From DAOMFB01 sp963801475 (GTDB taxonomy: Bacteria; Acidobacteriota; Thermoanaerobaculia; UBA5066), in assembly GCA_963801475.1 (NCBI GenBank), contig CAWDEX010000001.1, forward strand, positions 1,984,001 to 2,048,000: a stretch of 64,000 bases of DNA. Reading direction: 5' to 3'. The translations under genes were made by a program, and so were the position numbers. Under the pieces are notes generated by a model. The model made no database searches and was not told the DNA's origin. It saw only the letters and a program-made list of their open reading frames with translations. Each line of letters begins with the position of its first letter. Positions within the stretch are counted from its first letter, which is position 1. Positions 8,501 to 16,112 of this stretch are shown in pieces.

Positions 8501-8886
8501 GCTCCACCCGGGAGGCTCAACGGCCGGCACCTGTGGCCGATCCAGCGGACACCTCCGTCCGGGCGGACGATCCGGAACTCGGCTTCCCCCCAGGCGTTGT
8601 CCTTCCAGGCCCCGCCCCGGTGCGCATCGAAGTGCGACCGGTCTTCCGGATGGACGATGTCGAGGAGGAGTCCCGGGGTTCTCAGGAAGTCGTCGGGCGG
8701 GTGTCCCGTGATCGGCTCGCAGGAGGGCGAGACCCAGAGGACTCTGCCGTCCGCGTCCTCGAGAACCTCCCAGTCGAAGCTGGCGTCGGCGATCCGGCGA
8801 GACACGCAACTCTCGGCCACGACCGCTTCCACGCGGCTCCCATCGGGGAGCCTGCGCGTCGAGGCGCGAGGTCCTTCTTCATTCAT
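5581..8886 (-). CDS. Multi-PAS/GAF histidine kinase with C-terminal receiver domain
   Basis: 1101 residues with no membrane segment. The order is PAS (about 35-130), GAF (about 165-325), three more PAS domains (about 335-450, 455-560, 575-690), a coiled coil, HisKA_3 with the phospho-His in AAVLHDHLQQVL (about 740-755), HATPase (about 840-940) and a receiver (about 978-1100, phospho-Asp in VVIMDIAMP). The receiver is most like NarL-family receivers, but the protein stops where the HTH linker would begin (VYSGGVGP). It is therefore a hybrid kinase or a response regulator that lost its DNA-binding half by fusion. It is first in a three-gene operon with the second kinase and the LuxR-type regulator. 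A soluble sensor of a cytoplasmic signal (redox, gas or ligand) is inferred from the PAS/GAF array. Confidence 0.93.
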   Translation of the reverse strand: MNEEGPRASTRRLPDGSRVEAVVAESCVSRRIADASFDWEVLEDADGRVLWVSPSCEPITGHPPDDFLRTPGLLLDIVHPEDRSHFDAHRGGAWKDNAWGEAEFRIVRPDGGVRWIGHRCRPLSLPGGASVGRRSSNREIADARQGYQELHRLNRTLRAISESDQALMRASDEKSLMQETCRIVVEECGHAMAWIGVVEDDAGKSVRPVAYAGFEEGYLDSLGISWADTERGRGPTGTAIRTGRPAICRNMLTDPVFAPWREEALKRGYASSIAFPLLEGGKAFGAITIYSRKADPFSEEEVKLLKELSGDLAYGISSARSRTAHARAEQALRESEERYRTLFESMSEGLVVGEMIFDEGGRPSNWRYLDVNSAFSQLTGLPREEVLGRLVKDVVPGLENYWLEAFGRVVNSGRGERLLGPASTLKREYEAFAWRSGPGRFAVIFTDVTERKRAEETREWLASFPGRNPFPIVEADVTGHVHFQNPSAALLCPDLEARKSAHPWLEDWESVVRVLRDGGTPALVREVMVGTRCFEQTLILVTGTDRIRVYGAEVTERKRAAGALESASREAIEERNRLEAVMEALPVGIAIIDAHGGNVHANRAFEEVWGGPRPPTRSVDDYAAYKAWWMETGQPVRPEEWASAIALREGRAVVGQRAEIERFDGRRAFVLNSAAPVVDSDGRVTGSAVAIVDITAARETEERLRELNETLEARVAERTAEAERRAHQLRALASELSQTEWRERQRLAAVLHDHLQQVLVGAKFNLEALKGSVLQKDVLSLVARVDDLLDQSLAECRSLTVALSPPVLQEGGLAGGLAWLSRRMREQHGLEVGFAVDDGFIEPADGGVKVFLFDAVRELLFNVVKHSGVRAARVFLERRDGQIEVRVEDRGKGLDRDFPRDRGDESAGFGLFSLRQRLELIGGAMRLESAPGNGTSITLIAPAAAVPEGNANEAAAPARPPAEETGVAPSRPKRDDRIRVVIADDHKILRQGLVALLNVEGGIDVVGEAADGVEAVELARSLQPDVVIMDIAMPRMNGIEATRQITSEMPGLRVIGLSMHEDETIAAAMREAGAVAFLTKGRPSDVLVSTIRAVYSGGVGP

Positions 8887-8918
8887 CGATTGCAGGCCGC
8901 GGACGATTTGGGAAAGGA

Positions 8919-8924
8919 ATTATA
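8919..8924 (-). promoter_or_regulatory. Candidate -10 element for the sensor kinase operon
   Basis: A consensus TATAAT on the minus strand lies 32 nt before the kinase ATG. No good -35 hexamer is visible at 16-18 nt upstream (best TGAAAG), and no Shine-Dalgarno sequence precedes the ATG. The predicted leader is about 25 nt. Confidence 0.45.
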
Positions 8925-9027
8925 GCCTTCCAGATCCCCGCCTTTCATTCAGCCGGCAAACTGAATCCGCCGCCCGATGGACGACCGACCTTTCGCGTCC
9001 TTCGCGGCGGACGCCTGGCCGGATTCC

Positions 9028-9113
9028 TGGTGCCGGAGGAGGGATTCGAACCCTCATGCCCTTGCGGACAGGGGATTTTGAGTCCCCCGCGTCTGCCGTT
9101 CCGCCACTCCGGC
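9028..9113 (-). tRNA. tRNA-Leu (anticodon CAA)
   Basis: An 86-nt tRNA. The acceptor stem GCCGGAG pairs with CTCCGGC, and an encoded CCA is present at 9028-9030. The anticodon stem GGGGA/TCCCC carries loop CTCAAAA, with anticodon CAA at 9078-9080 reading UUG codons. A long variable arm (TGTCCGCAAGGGCA) typical of class II tRNA-Leu and the T arm GAGGGTTCGAATCCCTC are present. A TAGAAT hexamer at 9130-9135 could be its -10 element. Confidence 0.97.
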
Positions 9114-9140
9114 CTTCCCGGCCTCCCGGATTCTAGGGGT

Positions 9141-9605
9141 CTACTGCCAGTCGAGCTGGACGATCGTCCCGGCATGAGCGATCAAAATTCCGGCAATCGT
9201 CCCGAGGAAGTTCCAGAAGATGTCGTTGATGTCGGCCGCCCGGGTCGGCAGAAAGAGCTGGACCGCCTCGATCCCGACCGAGAAGAGCGCGCCCGCGAGG
9301 AGGACGTCCACGTCGTTCCGCCAAGGCGATCGTCCTTTGCCGTCGAGGAACTTCCAGCCGAGGTAGGCCCACACCGCGAACATCGCGAGATTGCCCGCGA
9401 TCCCGACGACCGCGAAGAGGAAGCCGTTCGAGAGGATTCCGCGCCGGGTGGCGAGCGCGGAAAGCCGCTGGAGGTCCTCGAACGGCGCGAGGTTCGTCCG
9501 GACCCCGGGCCGTCCCTGGACGAGGAGGGTCAGAGCAAGGACGAGCGCCGTACAGACGGCGAGCAGAATCCCCTGGACGACCTTCCCGACCCGGATCCAT
9601 TTCAC
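9141..9605 (-). CDS. VanZ-like membrane protein
   Basis: 154 residues with about four transmembrane helices (roughly 8-28, 60-82, 98-115, 130-150). The VanZ-type signature is present: NLAPFEDL after the first helix, GNLAMFAVWAYLGW in the second, and IEAVQLFLPTRAADINDIFWN before the last helix. VanZ itself gives low-level teicoplanin resistance by an unknown mechanism, and most homologues, like this one, have no known function. The start overlaps the asparaginase stop by 4 nt (ATGA), so the two are coupled. Confidence 0.85.
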   Translation of the reverse strand: MKWIRVGKVVQGILLAVCTALVLALTLLVQGRPGVRTNLAPFEDLQRLSALATRRGILSNGFLFAVVGIAGNLAMFAVWAYLGWKFLDGKGRSPWRNDVDVLLAGALFSVGIEAVQLFLPTRAADINDIFWNFLGTIAGILIAHAGTIVQLDWQ

Positions 9606-10708
9606 CGCGCCCGCCCGGCCGTCCCTTCCGGCGCGAAGAGATCGAGCGAGAAGACCGGTTTCATCCCGCCCACGACCTCCCCCCGGACGTTCCGCACCGG
9701 GCGCCGGGCCAGCCGGCGAAGCCGCGCGAGGCGCGATCCTCCGGCGAGGCCGAGCTGTCGCATCACCTCGACGGTCACGGCGTCACGCCCGCGCTCGGCG
9801 CCGTCCTCGATCTTGAGGGCGATGCCGACGGCGCCGTTCACCGGAAGCGCCGCCGCGAGGCGGGACGGCACGCCGACGACATAGACGCCCTCGGCCCCTT
9901 CCTTTCCGAGAAGGTCGCCGCCGAATTCGCGCATGAGGCTCGTCGTGAACCGCCCGGTGCCGGCGACCATTTCCGGGGCCTCCGTCATCGCTCCGACGAT
10001 CCGGCGTCGCGCGTCGAACTCCCGGGCCGACTCCCCCGCGAGCCGCGGCCCGACGACCCGTGCGTACGAGAGAGCGAGGTTGTAAAGGGGGACCTGGAAG
10101 ACGGGAACCGAGCAGCCGTCCACGCCGAGTCCGATCCGCTCCTCGGGAACCCCCGTCATCCGGGAGACCACGTCCAGGATCCGCCGCTGCAGGGGGTGGT
10201 CCGCCCGCCAGTAGGTCGCGGGATCCTCGCCGAAGAGCTGGCACGCGAGGAGCATCGCGGCGTGCTTCCCCGAGCAGTTGTTGTGCAGGGCGTTCGGCCT
10301 CTCGTGCCGGAAGGAGAGGGCCCGCGCCGTCTCCTCCCGCATCGGCGCATGCGCGCCGCAGTGAAGGTCGTCCACGGTGAAGCCACCCCGTTGAAGCAGC
10401 CCGAGGACGGTCCGCGTGTGAAAGGGCTCACCGCCGTGCGAGGCGGACGCGACGGCGATCTCCTCCGTCGAGAGCCGGTAACGGCGTTCGCCGCCGGCAG
10501 CCAGGAACGGGGTGAGCTGGAACGGCTTGGCCGCCGAGCGGAGGAAGACCGGCTGGAGCGGGTCGCCGGCGGCGGCGAGGAGCCGTCCGTCCGCGGCCAC
10601 CACGGCGACGGAACCCCGGTGGACCGACTCGACGCGTCCTCCCCGCGTCACGACGAGGAGCGCGGCGCTCGGCGGCAGGACGGTCCGCCGGAGGTTTGGG
10701 GAGGTCAT
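9602..10708 (-). CDS. L-asparaginase II-family protein (Pfam Asparaginase_II)
   Basis: 368 residues, matching the rhizobial/thermolabile asparaginase family rather than the E. coli AnsA/AnsB fold. Recognisable features are VTRGGRVESVHRGSVAVV near residue 20-37, FLRSAAKPFQLTPF, VASASHGGEPFHT and LHNNCSGKHAAML (about 145-157). The family hydrolyses asparagine to aspartate and ammonia, probably in the cytoplasm. No Shine-Dalgarno sequence precedes the ATG. Instead TAAGCT lies 6 nt before it (10715-10720), suggesting a leaderless mRNA. It is coupled to the VanZ-like gene and divergent from the MgtE-like gene. Confidence 0.88.
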   Translation of the reverse strand: MTSPNLRRTVLPPSAALLVVTRGGRVESVHRGSVAVVAADGRLLAAAGDPLQPVFLRSAAKPFQLTPFLAAGGERRYRLSTEEIAVASASHGGEPFHTRTVLGLLQRGGFTVDDLHCGAHAPMREETARALSFRHERPNALHNNCSGKHAAMLLACQLFGEDPATYWRADHPLQRRILDVVSRMTGVPEERIGLGVDGCSVPVFQVPLYNLALSYARVVGPRLAGESAREFDARRRIVGAMTEAPEMVAGTGRFTTSLMREFGGDLLGKEGAEGVYVVGVPSRLAAALPVNGAVGIALKIEDGAERGRDAVTVEVMRQLGLAGGSRLARLRRLARRPVRNVRGEVVGGMKPVFSLDLFAPEGTAGRAR

Positions 10709-10714
10709 GCCGCG

Positions 10715-10720
10715 AGCTTA
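10715..10720 (-). promoter_or_regulatory. -10-like TAAGCT placed for leaderless asparaginase mRNA
   Basis: TAAGCT on the minus strand is separated from the ATG by 6 nt and no ribosome binding site is visible. Transcription starting about 7 nt downstream of the hexamer would begin at the start codon. The same geometry recurs at four other genes in the window. Confidence 0.4.
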
Positions 10721-10741
10721 CCGAAAAGGGCACGACTTTCA

Positions 10742-10770
10742 TTGACCAACGCATACGGGGTCCCGACAAT
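10742..10770 (+). promoter_or_regulatory. Promoter of the MgtE-like/Nramp operon
   Basis: TTGACC (10742-10747, 5/6 consensus), a 17-nt spacer and GACAAT (10765-10770, 4/6). The -10 ends 7 nt before the ATG at 10778, so the transcript would be leaderless from that ATG or have a 12-nt leader if the ATG at 10790 is used. Confidence 0.5.
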
Positions 10771-10777
10771 CGGGGAG

Positions 10778-12085
10778 ATGCCCTCCCCGATGAGGCCGTC
10801 CCCTCCACGGCCGCCGGCCGCCCCGGTCCACGAGGGGTTCTTCCTCTCCGAGTTCCTCGGGGAGCGTGTCCTCGACGTGGCGCGGCGGCCGGTGGGGCGC
10901 GTCAGCGACCTCGTCGTCGACACCGGCCTCAAGTCCTCGTTTCCGAAGATCACGGGCCTTCTCCTCCGGGACGGCTTCGAGACGTTCGTCCTGCCGTGGG
11001 AGGACGTGGCCATCTTCCAGCGGGGCGCGGTCCGGACGCGCCTCTCCCGGGAGGACCTCATCCACCGCGCCCCCCTCAAGGAGGAGATCCTCCTCGCGAA
11101 GGACCTGCTCGACAAGCAGATCGTCGACATAAACGGGGTGAAGGTCGTCCGCGTCAACGACCTGAAGCTCGACATCTTCTCCGGCGACCTCGTCCTGACC
11201 GCCGCCGACGTGGGGCCCCGCGGCTTCATCCGGAGGGTCTTCGGCGCCGGCGTCACGCCGCGGGGAGGCCGCTTCTCCGACGCGTCGATTCCCTCGCGGC
11301 TCATCCCGTGGGACTCCATGCAGCCGCTGACGACGAAGCTCGACCGGCTGGAGACCACGATGCCGCACGAGAAGCTCGCGCGGCTCCACCCGGCCGACCT
11401 CGCGGAGATCCTCAGCCAGGTCCCCGTGCCGGAGAGGAGCGGCATCTTCCGGAAGCTCGACGTCGAGACCGCCGCCGAGACGCTCAGCGAGCTGGAGCCC
11501 GAGGTGCAGGTGGAGCTGCTCGAGGAGATGCCGGCCCCGCAGGCCTCGGAGATCCTCGAGCAGATGCCCGCCGACGAGGCCGCCGACGTCCTCGGCGATC
11601 TCCCCGGCGATCAGGCCCGCGGGCTGGTCCAGCTGATGGAAAAGGAAGCGGCCGAGGACGTGACCGAGCTCCTCGTCCACGACGACAACACGGCCGGCGG
11701 CCTCATGGGGACGAGCTACGTGACCCTGCCGCCCACGCTCAGCGTCCGCGAGGCCCTGGCGCGCCTCAGGGCCCTGGCCCGGGAAGCCGAGGTCGTCTCC
11801 TACTTCTACGTGGTCGACGAGCGGGAGCGGGTCGTCGGCGTCCTCTCCGTGCGGGAGCTCCTCGCCGCCGACGACGACCAGATGCTCGACGCCGTCATGA
11901 CGACCCCGGTCCGCACCGTCACGCCCGACGTACCGGCCGACGAAGTGGCCGAGACGATGTCGAAATACGACCTCCTCGCTCTCCCCGTCACGGACCAGGA
12001 AGGCGTGATGGCGGGCCTCATCACGATCGACGACGTCTTCGACCGTCTCAAGGAACGGCCCGCTCGCCGCCGGAGGAGCCGCTGA
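10778..12085 (+). CDS. Soluble PRC-barrel/MgtE_N/CBS protein, Mg2+-gating-like module
   Basis: About 435 residues. Two PRC-barrel-like segments (about 15-75 and 95-150; FLGERVLDVARRPVGRVSDLVVD, DLLDKQIVDINGVKVVRVNDLKLD) are followed by an MgtE N-terminal superhelix (about 195-295; LHPADLAEIL, LEPEVQVELLEEMPAPQASEILEQM) and a CBS pair (about 310-425; DNTAGGLMGTSYVTL, VMTTPVRTVTPDVPADEVAETM). MgtE uses these cytosolic domains as a Mg2+ sensor that gates its pore. The MgtE membrane domain is absent here and an Nramp-like transporter follows immediately, so the protein probably gates or senses for that transporter. ATG at 10790 is an alternative start. Confidence 0.85.
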   Translation: MPSPMRPSPPRPPAAPVHEGFFLSEFLGERVLDVARRPVGRVSDLVVDTGLKSSFPKITGLLLRDGFETFVLPWEDVAIFQRGAVRTRLSREDLIHRAPLKEEILLAKDLLDKQIVDINGVKVVRVNDLKLDIFSGDLVLTAADVGPRGFIRRVFGAGVTPRGGRFSDASIPSRLIPWDSMQPLTTKLDRLETTMPHEKLARLHPADLAEILSQVPVPERSGIFRKLDVETAAETLSELEPEVQVELLEEMPAPQASEILEQMPADEAADVLGDLPGDQARGLVQLMEKEAAEDVTELLVHDDNTAGGLMGTSYVTLPPTLSVREALARLRALAREAEVVSYFYVVDERERVVGVLSVRELLAADDDQMLDAVMTTPVRTVTPDVPADEVAETMSKYDLLALPVTDQEGVMAGLITIDDVFDRLKERPARRRRSR

Positions 12086-12120
12086 CGCCCCCCCGTTCGA
12101 CGGCCGAGCCGCGCCCTGCG

Positions 12121-13386
12121 GTGTCGGACTGGCGCCGCCGGCTCACGCTCTTCCTGGCGGTCCTCGGGCCCGGGATCATCACCGCCAACGTCGACAACGA
12201 CGCCGGCGGCATCGCCACGTACTCGATCGCCGGCGCCCACTTCGGCTATTCGCTCCTCTGGACGATGATCCCGATCGGCCTCGCCCTCATCGTCGTCCAG
12301 GAGATGTCCGCCCGCCTCGGGGCGATCACCGGGAAGGGGCTCGGCGAGCTGATCCGGGAGAACTACGGGCTCCGGATGACCTTCTACATCCTCTCGGCGC
12401 TCTTCGTCACTGACATCGGAAACACCGTGGCCGAGTTCGCCGGGTGGGCCGCCGCCCTGGAGATCTTCGGCGTCCCGCGGTGGGTCTCCGTGCCGATCGG
12501 CGCCCTGGCCGTCTGGTGGCTCGTCGTGAAGACGAACTACAAGACGGTCGAGAAGATCTTCCTGATCGCCTGCACGGTCTACCTGACCTACATCGTCTCC
12601 GCGTTCTTCGCGAAACCCGTCTGGCGGGACGTCATCCAGCAGACGGTCGAGCCGCACATCGAGTCGAATGCGGCCTGGATCCTGATGATCATCGGCCTCG
12701 TCGGGACGACGATCGCCCCCTGGATGCAGTTCTACCTGCAGTCGTCCATCGTGGAGAAACGGATCGACGCCGAGAACTACGCGCTGTCCCGCTGGGACGT
12801 CATCGTCGGCTGCGCCATCGCGACCGTCGTCGCGTTCTTCATCATCGTCGCGTGCGGCGCGACGCTCTTCCCGCGCGGGATCCGTATCGCGGGCGCCGCC
12901 GAGGCGGCCGTGGCCCTCGAGCCTCTCGCGGGCCGCTTCGCGAAGATCCTCTTCGCCTTCGGCCTGGCGAACGCGTCCCTCTTCGCCGCCTCGATTCTCC
13001 CGCTCGCCACGGCCTACTCGGTCTGCGAAGGGCTCGGGTTCGAGGCGGGCGTCGACAAGAGCTGGCGGGAGGCCCCGCAGTTCAACACCCTCTACACGGT
13101 CCTGATCGTCCTCGGCGCGGGGGTCATCCTCATCCCGGGGGTGCCGCTCTTCCCGGTCCTCTTCCTGTCCCAGGTGCTCAACGGCCTCCTTCTCCCCTTC
13201 GTCCTGGTCTTCGTATGTCTCCTCATCAACCGCCGGGAGCTGATGGGCGAGCACGTGAACGGGCGCGTCTGGAACGTGGTGGCCTGGGGGACCTGTGCCG
13301 TCATGATCGCCCTGACGGTGGCTCTCGTCGTGACGACGGTCATCCCCGGCCTCACGGGAGCGAACGGGCACCCTCCCGGCCCCTGA
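12121..13386 (+). CDS. Nramp-family divalent-metal transporter with variant binding motifs
   Basis: About 421 residues with 11 predicted membrane helices. It has the Nramp layout: GPGIITA in TM1, VVQEMSARLGAITGKGLGELIRE around TM2-3, TIAPWMQFYLQSS in TM6. The canonical TM1 DPGN is replaced by DNDAGG, and the TM6 MPH-type motif by APWMQ, so the metal-ligating Met is absent. Loss of that Met is associated with Mg2+-transporting Nramp-related proteins, so Mg2+ rather than Mn2+/Fe2+ is inferred, supported by the MgtE-like partner upstream. The start is uncertain. GTG at 12121 keeps the usual N-terminus, but it has no ribosome binding site. A CTG at 12082, overlapping the partner's stop as CTGA, has GGAGGAG just before it. 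Confidence 0.85.
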   Translation: MSDWRRRLTLFLAVLGPGIITANVDNDAGGIATYSIAGAHFGYSLLWTMIPIGLALIVVQEMSARLGAITGKGLGELIRENYGLRMTFYILSALFVTDIGNTVAEFAGWAAALEIFGVPRWVSVPIGALAVWWLVVKTNYKTVEKIFLIACTVYLTYIVSAFFAKPVWRDVIQQTVEPHIESNAAWILMIIGLVGTTIAPWMQFYLQSSIVEKRIDAENYALSRWDVIVGCAIATVVAFFIIVACGATLFPRGIRIAGAAEAAVALEPLAGRFAKILFAFGLANASLFAASILPLATAYSVCEGLGFEAGVDKSWREAPQFNTLYTVLIVLGAGVILIPGVPLFPVLFLSQVLNGLLLPFVLVFVCLLINRRELMGEHVNGRVWNVVAWGTCAVMIALTVALVVTTVIPGLTGANGHPPGP

Positions 13387-13476
13387 CGACCGCGGGAACG
13401 GTCATTGCTTCCATTCCTGCGATGCGGCCGCATATCGGCCCGAAGTCCGCATTTGAGGACGGTGGAGGTAACTACC

Positions 13477-14139
13477 ATGAAGCGACTGCGCGGGTTTCTG
13501 ATGATGGCAACGGCCGCCCTGGCACTGGCAGGCCCCCTTTCGGCTCAGGACCGGAGCGGGACCTGGGAAATCACCCCCTTCGGGGGCGGGTATTTCGGCG
13601 GGACGCTCTACGCCGGCTCGAACGCCCTTTTCAACCGGGACGTAAACATCGGGACGGCGCCGACCTACGGCGTCCGCCTCGGCTACAACATGAACCGCCT
13701 CGTGGGGATCGAGTTCGGGTGGTCGCAGGCGAAGCCTGACATCACAGGTCCGGGAAGCGACGTCCTCTTCGGCCAGACGGTGAAGATCGGCGAGATGACG
13801 ACCAACGTCTACGAAGGGAACATCAACTTCAATCTCGCCCGGGGCCGGGTCATTCCGTACTTCACCCTGGGCGCGGGGGCCATGACGTTCAGCGCGAGGG
13901 TCCCCGACGTGACGACCTCAACCGACACGCGCTTCGTCGCGAACTTCGGCGGCGGCGTGAAGATGTTCGTCACGCCACAGCTGGCCCTGCGGATCGACGG
14001 ACGGTACCGGAGCGCGTACATCAGCAGCAACGAGGGCTACTACGGCGGCTGCAGCCACGATTGCTACTACTACTATGGGTCCAACTGGTACGGCAGCGGC
14101 GAGGTCACCGGAGGGCTGACCTTTGCCTTTGGAAAATAG
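13477..14139 (+). CDS. Outer-membrane beta-barrel protein
   Basis: 220 residues. A signal peptide (about 1-24, cleavage near PLSAQ/D) is followed by alternating amphipathic strands typical of the OmpA/OmpW-like small barrel fold (WEITPFGGGYFGGTL, TYGVRLGYNMNRLVGIEFGWS, GRVIPYFTLGAGAMTF) and a C-terminal GGLTFAFGK. One predicted outer loop is unusually Tyr/Gly-rich with two Cys (NEGYYGGCSHDCYYYYGSNWYG, about 190-212). The start is ATG with GGAGG 8 nt upstream. The 90-nt gap before it contains the palindrome ATGCGGCCGCAT. The role is unknown beyond an outer-membrane protein. Confidence 0.82.
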   Translation: MKRLRGFLMMATAALALAGPLSAQDRSGTWEITPFGGGYFGGTLYAGSNALFNRDVNIGTAPTYGVRLGYNMNRLVGIEFGWSQAKPDITGPGSDVLFGQTVKIGEMTTNVYEGNINFNLARGRVIPYFTLGAGAMTFSARVPDVTTSTDTRFVANFGGGVKMFVTPQLALRIDGRYRSAYISSNEGYYGGCSHDCYYYYGSNWYGSGEVTGGLTFAFGK

Positions 14140-14145
14140 CTCGTC

Positions 14146-14574
14146 TCAGGGCGCCTCGATCCGGATCTTTCGCGCCCCGCCGGGAATCTCCTCGAGCGTG
14201 ACGAGGACGGCGCGCTCTTCGCTGAGCGGCGGCCTCGGCCACTCGACGGCCAGGATCGCCCCACCAGCCGCCGTGAGTCCGAGGTCCGCGACGCCGCGCC
14301 CACCGCGGTCGTCCGAGAGGCGGTAGAGGTCCGCGTGCAGGAGGACCGGCGGCCGGCCCGCCGGCCCGTATTCGTGGACGAGGGCGAAGGTGGGCGACGC
14401 GACCTCCGCCGGATCGAGGCCGAGCCCCTCCGCGAGGCCGCGGACGAAGACGGTCTTCCCGCTCCCGAGGTCGCCGAAGAGGAGCACGACGTCTCCGGGC
14501 CTGAGCCGTCCGGCCAGCTCCCGGCCGAGCCGGCGCGTGGCGGCCTCGTCGGGGCAGATCCGTTCTTCCGTCAG
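14146..14574 (-). CDS. tsaE: TsaE, tRNA threonylcarbamoyladenosine biosynthesis ATPase
   Basis: About 142 residues. Motifs are the P-loop GDLGSGKT (about 33-40), SPTFALVHEY, HADLYRL and the family WP motif in AVEWP. TsaE is an ATPase that drives the TsaB-TsaD complex to make t6A37 in ANN-decoding tRNAs. Ordinary start codons only allow a protein beginning at the P-loop strand. Extending in frame to a CTG at 14574 restores the conserved N-terminal helix (DEAATRRLGRELAGRLRPGD). That CTG overlaps the NnrDE stop as CTGA, so a CTG start with translational coupling is inferred. Confidence 0.88.
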   Translation of the reverse strand: MTEERICPDEAATRRLGRELAGRLRPGDVVLLFGDLGSGKTVFVRGLAEGLGLDPAEVASPTFALVHEYGPAGRPPVLLHADLYRLSDDRGGRGVADLGLTAAGGAILAVEWPRPPLSEERAVLVTLEEIPGGARKIRIEAP

Positions 14575-16082
14575 AACGGCCGCGACTCCCGGAGGAGCCC
14601 GAACGCCGGCCCGAGGAATGCCGTGACGTCGGACGCGATCAGCGCCTCCTCCCCCGCCGCCCCGGCCGCGAGGTCGCCCGCCACCCCGTGAAGGAGGGAC
14701 GCGGCCGCGGCGGCGTCCCAGGCCCGGAGTCCACGTGCGAGGAAGGCGCCGGCGATCCCGGTCAGGACATCCCCCGTGCCGCCCGAGGCCATGCCGGGGT
14801 TCCCGGCGAGAACCAGGGCGGCCCGGCCGGAAGGCTCGGCCACGACGGTGCGAAATCCCTTCAGGACGACGACGGCGCCGCTCCGCTCCGCCAAACGGCG
14901 AGCCGACGCGACCCGGTCGGAATTGACCGAGGCGGCGTCCGTCCCGAGAAGGCGCCCGGCCTCGCCCGGGTGCGGGGTCAGGATCGTCGGCGCGCTCCGC
15001 CGGGCAAAAAACTTCGCCTCCCCGGCGAGGTTCAGGGCGTCGGCGTCGAACACCGCCGGCCGGGGCGCCGCGACGAGCCGCGCGAGGAGTCCGGCCGCCG
15101 CTTCCGACCGCCCGAGCCCGGGCCCGACGGCCAGAGCGTCGTAGGGCGACGGATCCTCGTCCGGCGGGACGGTCGTCGTCTCGGGCGACAGGACGTGAAC
15201 GGCGCTCCGGACGGCCTCCGGCGCCGCCACGGTGACGAGGCCCGCGCCGCTCCGGTGCGCCGCGCGGGCGGCGAGAGCCGGCGCGCCGCGGAACCCGTCC
15301 GCGCCTCCGGCCACGAGAAGATGCCCGTAGCTTCCCTTGTGAGAGGACGCCACGCGGGGCGGGAAGAGAGGGGCGACGTCGGACGCGACGATCGTCTCGG
15401 GCTGGCCCGCCGGAGAGTGCCCCTCCGGGGGGAGAAGCCCGATGTCCGCCACGACGATCCGTCCACAGAGCCCCGCCGCCGGCGGGAAGACATGGCAGCG
15501 CTTCGGCGTTCCGAAGGTGACGGTGACGTCCGCCCGGACGGCGGGCCCGGGAACGTCGTCCCGGTCGCCCGAGAGGCCCGACGGGACGTCGACAGCGACG
15601 ACGAAGCTACGGCCGGTGGAGGCGAGGGCGACGGCCCGCGCCGCGAGCGAGTCTTCGGCGACGGGACGCGCGAGACCCGTGCCGAAGAGGGCGTCGACGA
15701 CGAGCGTCGCCGACCGGAGAGCTTCGAGGTCGCTCCCGGCGACGACGGGGCGCACCGGAAGGCCGGACTGCACGAGGCGGTGGAACGTCGCCTTCGCATC
15801 CCCCGTCAGCCGATCGGGGTCGCCGAGGAGCAGCGTCTCGATGCCGCTCGCCGAGCGCGCCGCGTGAAGGAGTCTCGCCGCTTCGAAGCCGTCGCCGCCG
15901 TTGTTCCCCGGGCCGGCCAGTACGACCACCCGCCCGGCCCGATCGGGCCGCGCCGCGATGGCGCGGGCCGCCTCGCGGGCGACGGCGGCCGCGGCCCGCT
16001 TCATCAGGACGAGGCCGGGAGTCCCGGCCGAGATCGTCCGCGCGTCGCACGTCCGCGACTCCTCCGCCGAGAGAAATCTCAC
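14571..16082 (-). CDS. nnrDE: Bifunctional NAD(P)H-hydrate epimerase/dehydratase
   Basis: 503 residues that repair hydrated NAD(P)H. The N-terminal epimerase (YjeF_N, about 1-210) has GPGNNGGDGFEAARLL, DALFGTGL and DVPSGLSGD. The C-terminal ADP/ATP-dependent dehydratase (about 225-500) has KGSYGHLLVAGG, GPGLGRSE, LTPHPGEAGRLLG, VLKGFRTVV and GNPGMASGGTGDVLTG. It starts at GTG without a Shine-Dalgarno sequence; a CAAAAT hexamer sits 6 nt upstream, another possible leaderless start. It is coupled to tsaE, as this pairing often is. Confidence 0.96.
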   Translation of the reverse strand: MRFLSAEESRTCDARTISAGTPGLVLMKRAAAAVAREAARAIAARPDRAGRVVVLAGPGNNGGDGFEAARLLHAARSASGIETLLLGDPDRLTGDAKATFHRLVQSGLPVRPVVAGSDLEALRSATLVVDALFGTGLARPVAEDSLAARAVALASTGRSFVVAVDVPSGLSGDRDDVPGPAVRADVTVTFGTPKRCHVFPPAAGLCGRIVVADIGLLPPEGHSPAGQPETIVASDVAPLFPPRVASSHKGSYGHLLVAGGADGFRGAPALAARAAHRSGAGLVTVAAPEAVRSAVHVLSPETTTVPPDEDPSPYDALAVGPGLGRSEAAAGLLARLVAAPRPAVFDADALNLAGEAKFFARRSAPTILTPHPGEAGRLLGTDAASVNSDRVASARRLAERSGAVVVLKGFRTVVAEPSGRAALVLAGNPGMASGGTGDVLTGIAGAFLARGLRAWDAAAAASLLHGVAGDLAAGAAGEEALIASDVTAFLGPAFGLLRESRPF

Positions 16083-16112
16083 GGAGGCATTTTGCGCCAG
16101 ACGCCCCGCGCG

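Noticed and set aside
5707..8925. Forward frame of about 1072 codons opposite the multi-PAS kinase
   Set aside because: The minus strand has clear PAS, GAF, kinase and receiver domains in frame. The forward frame only mirrors them.
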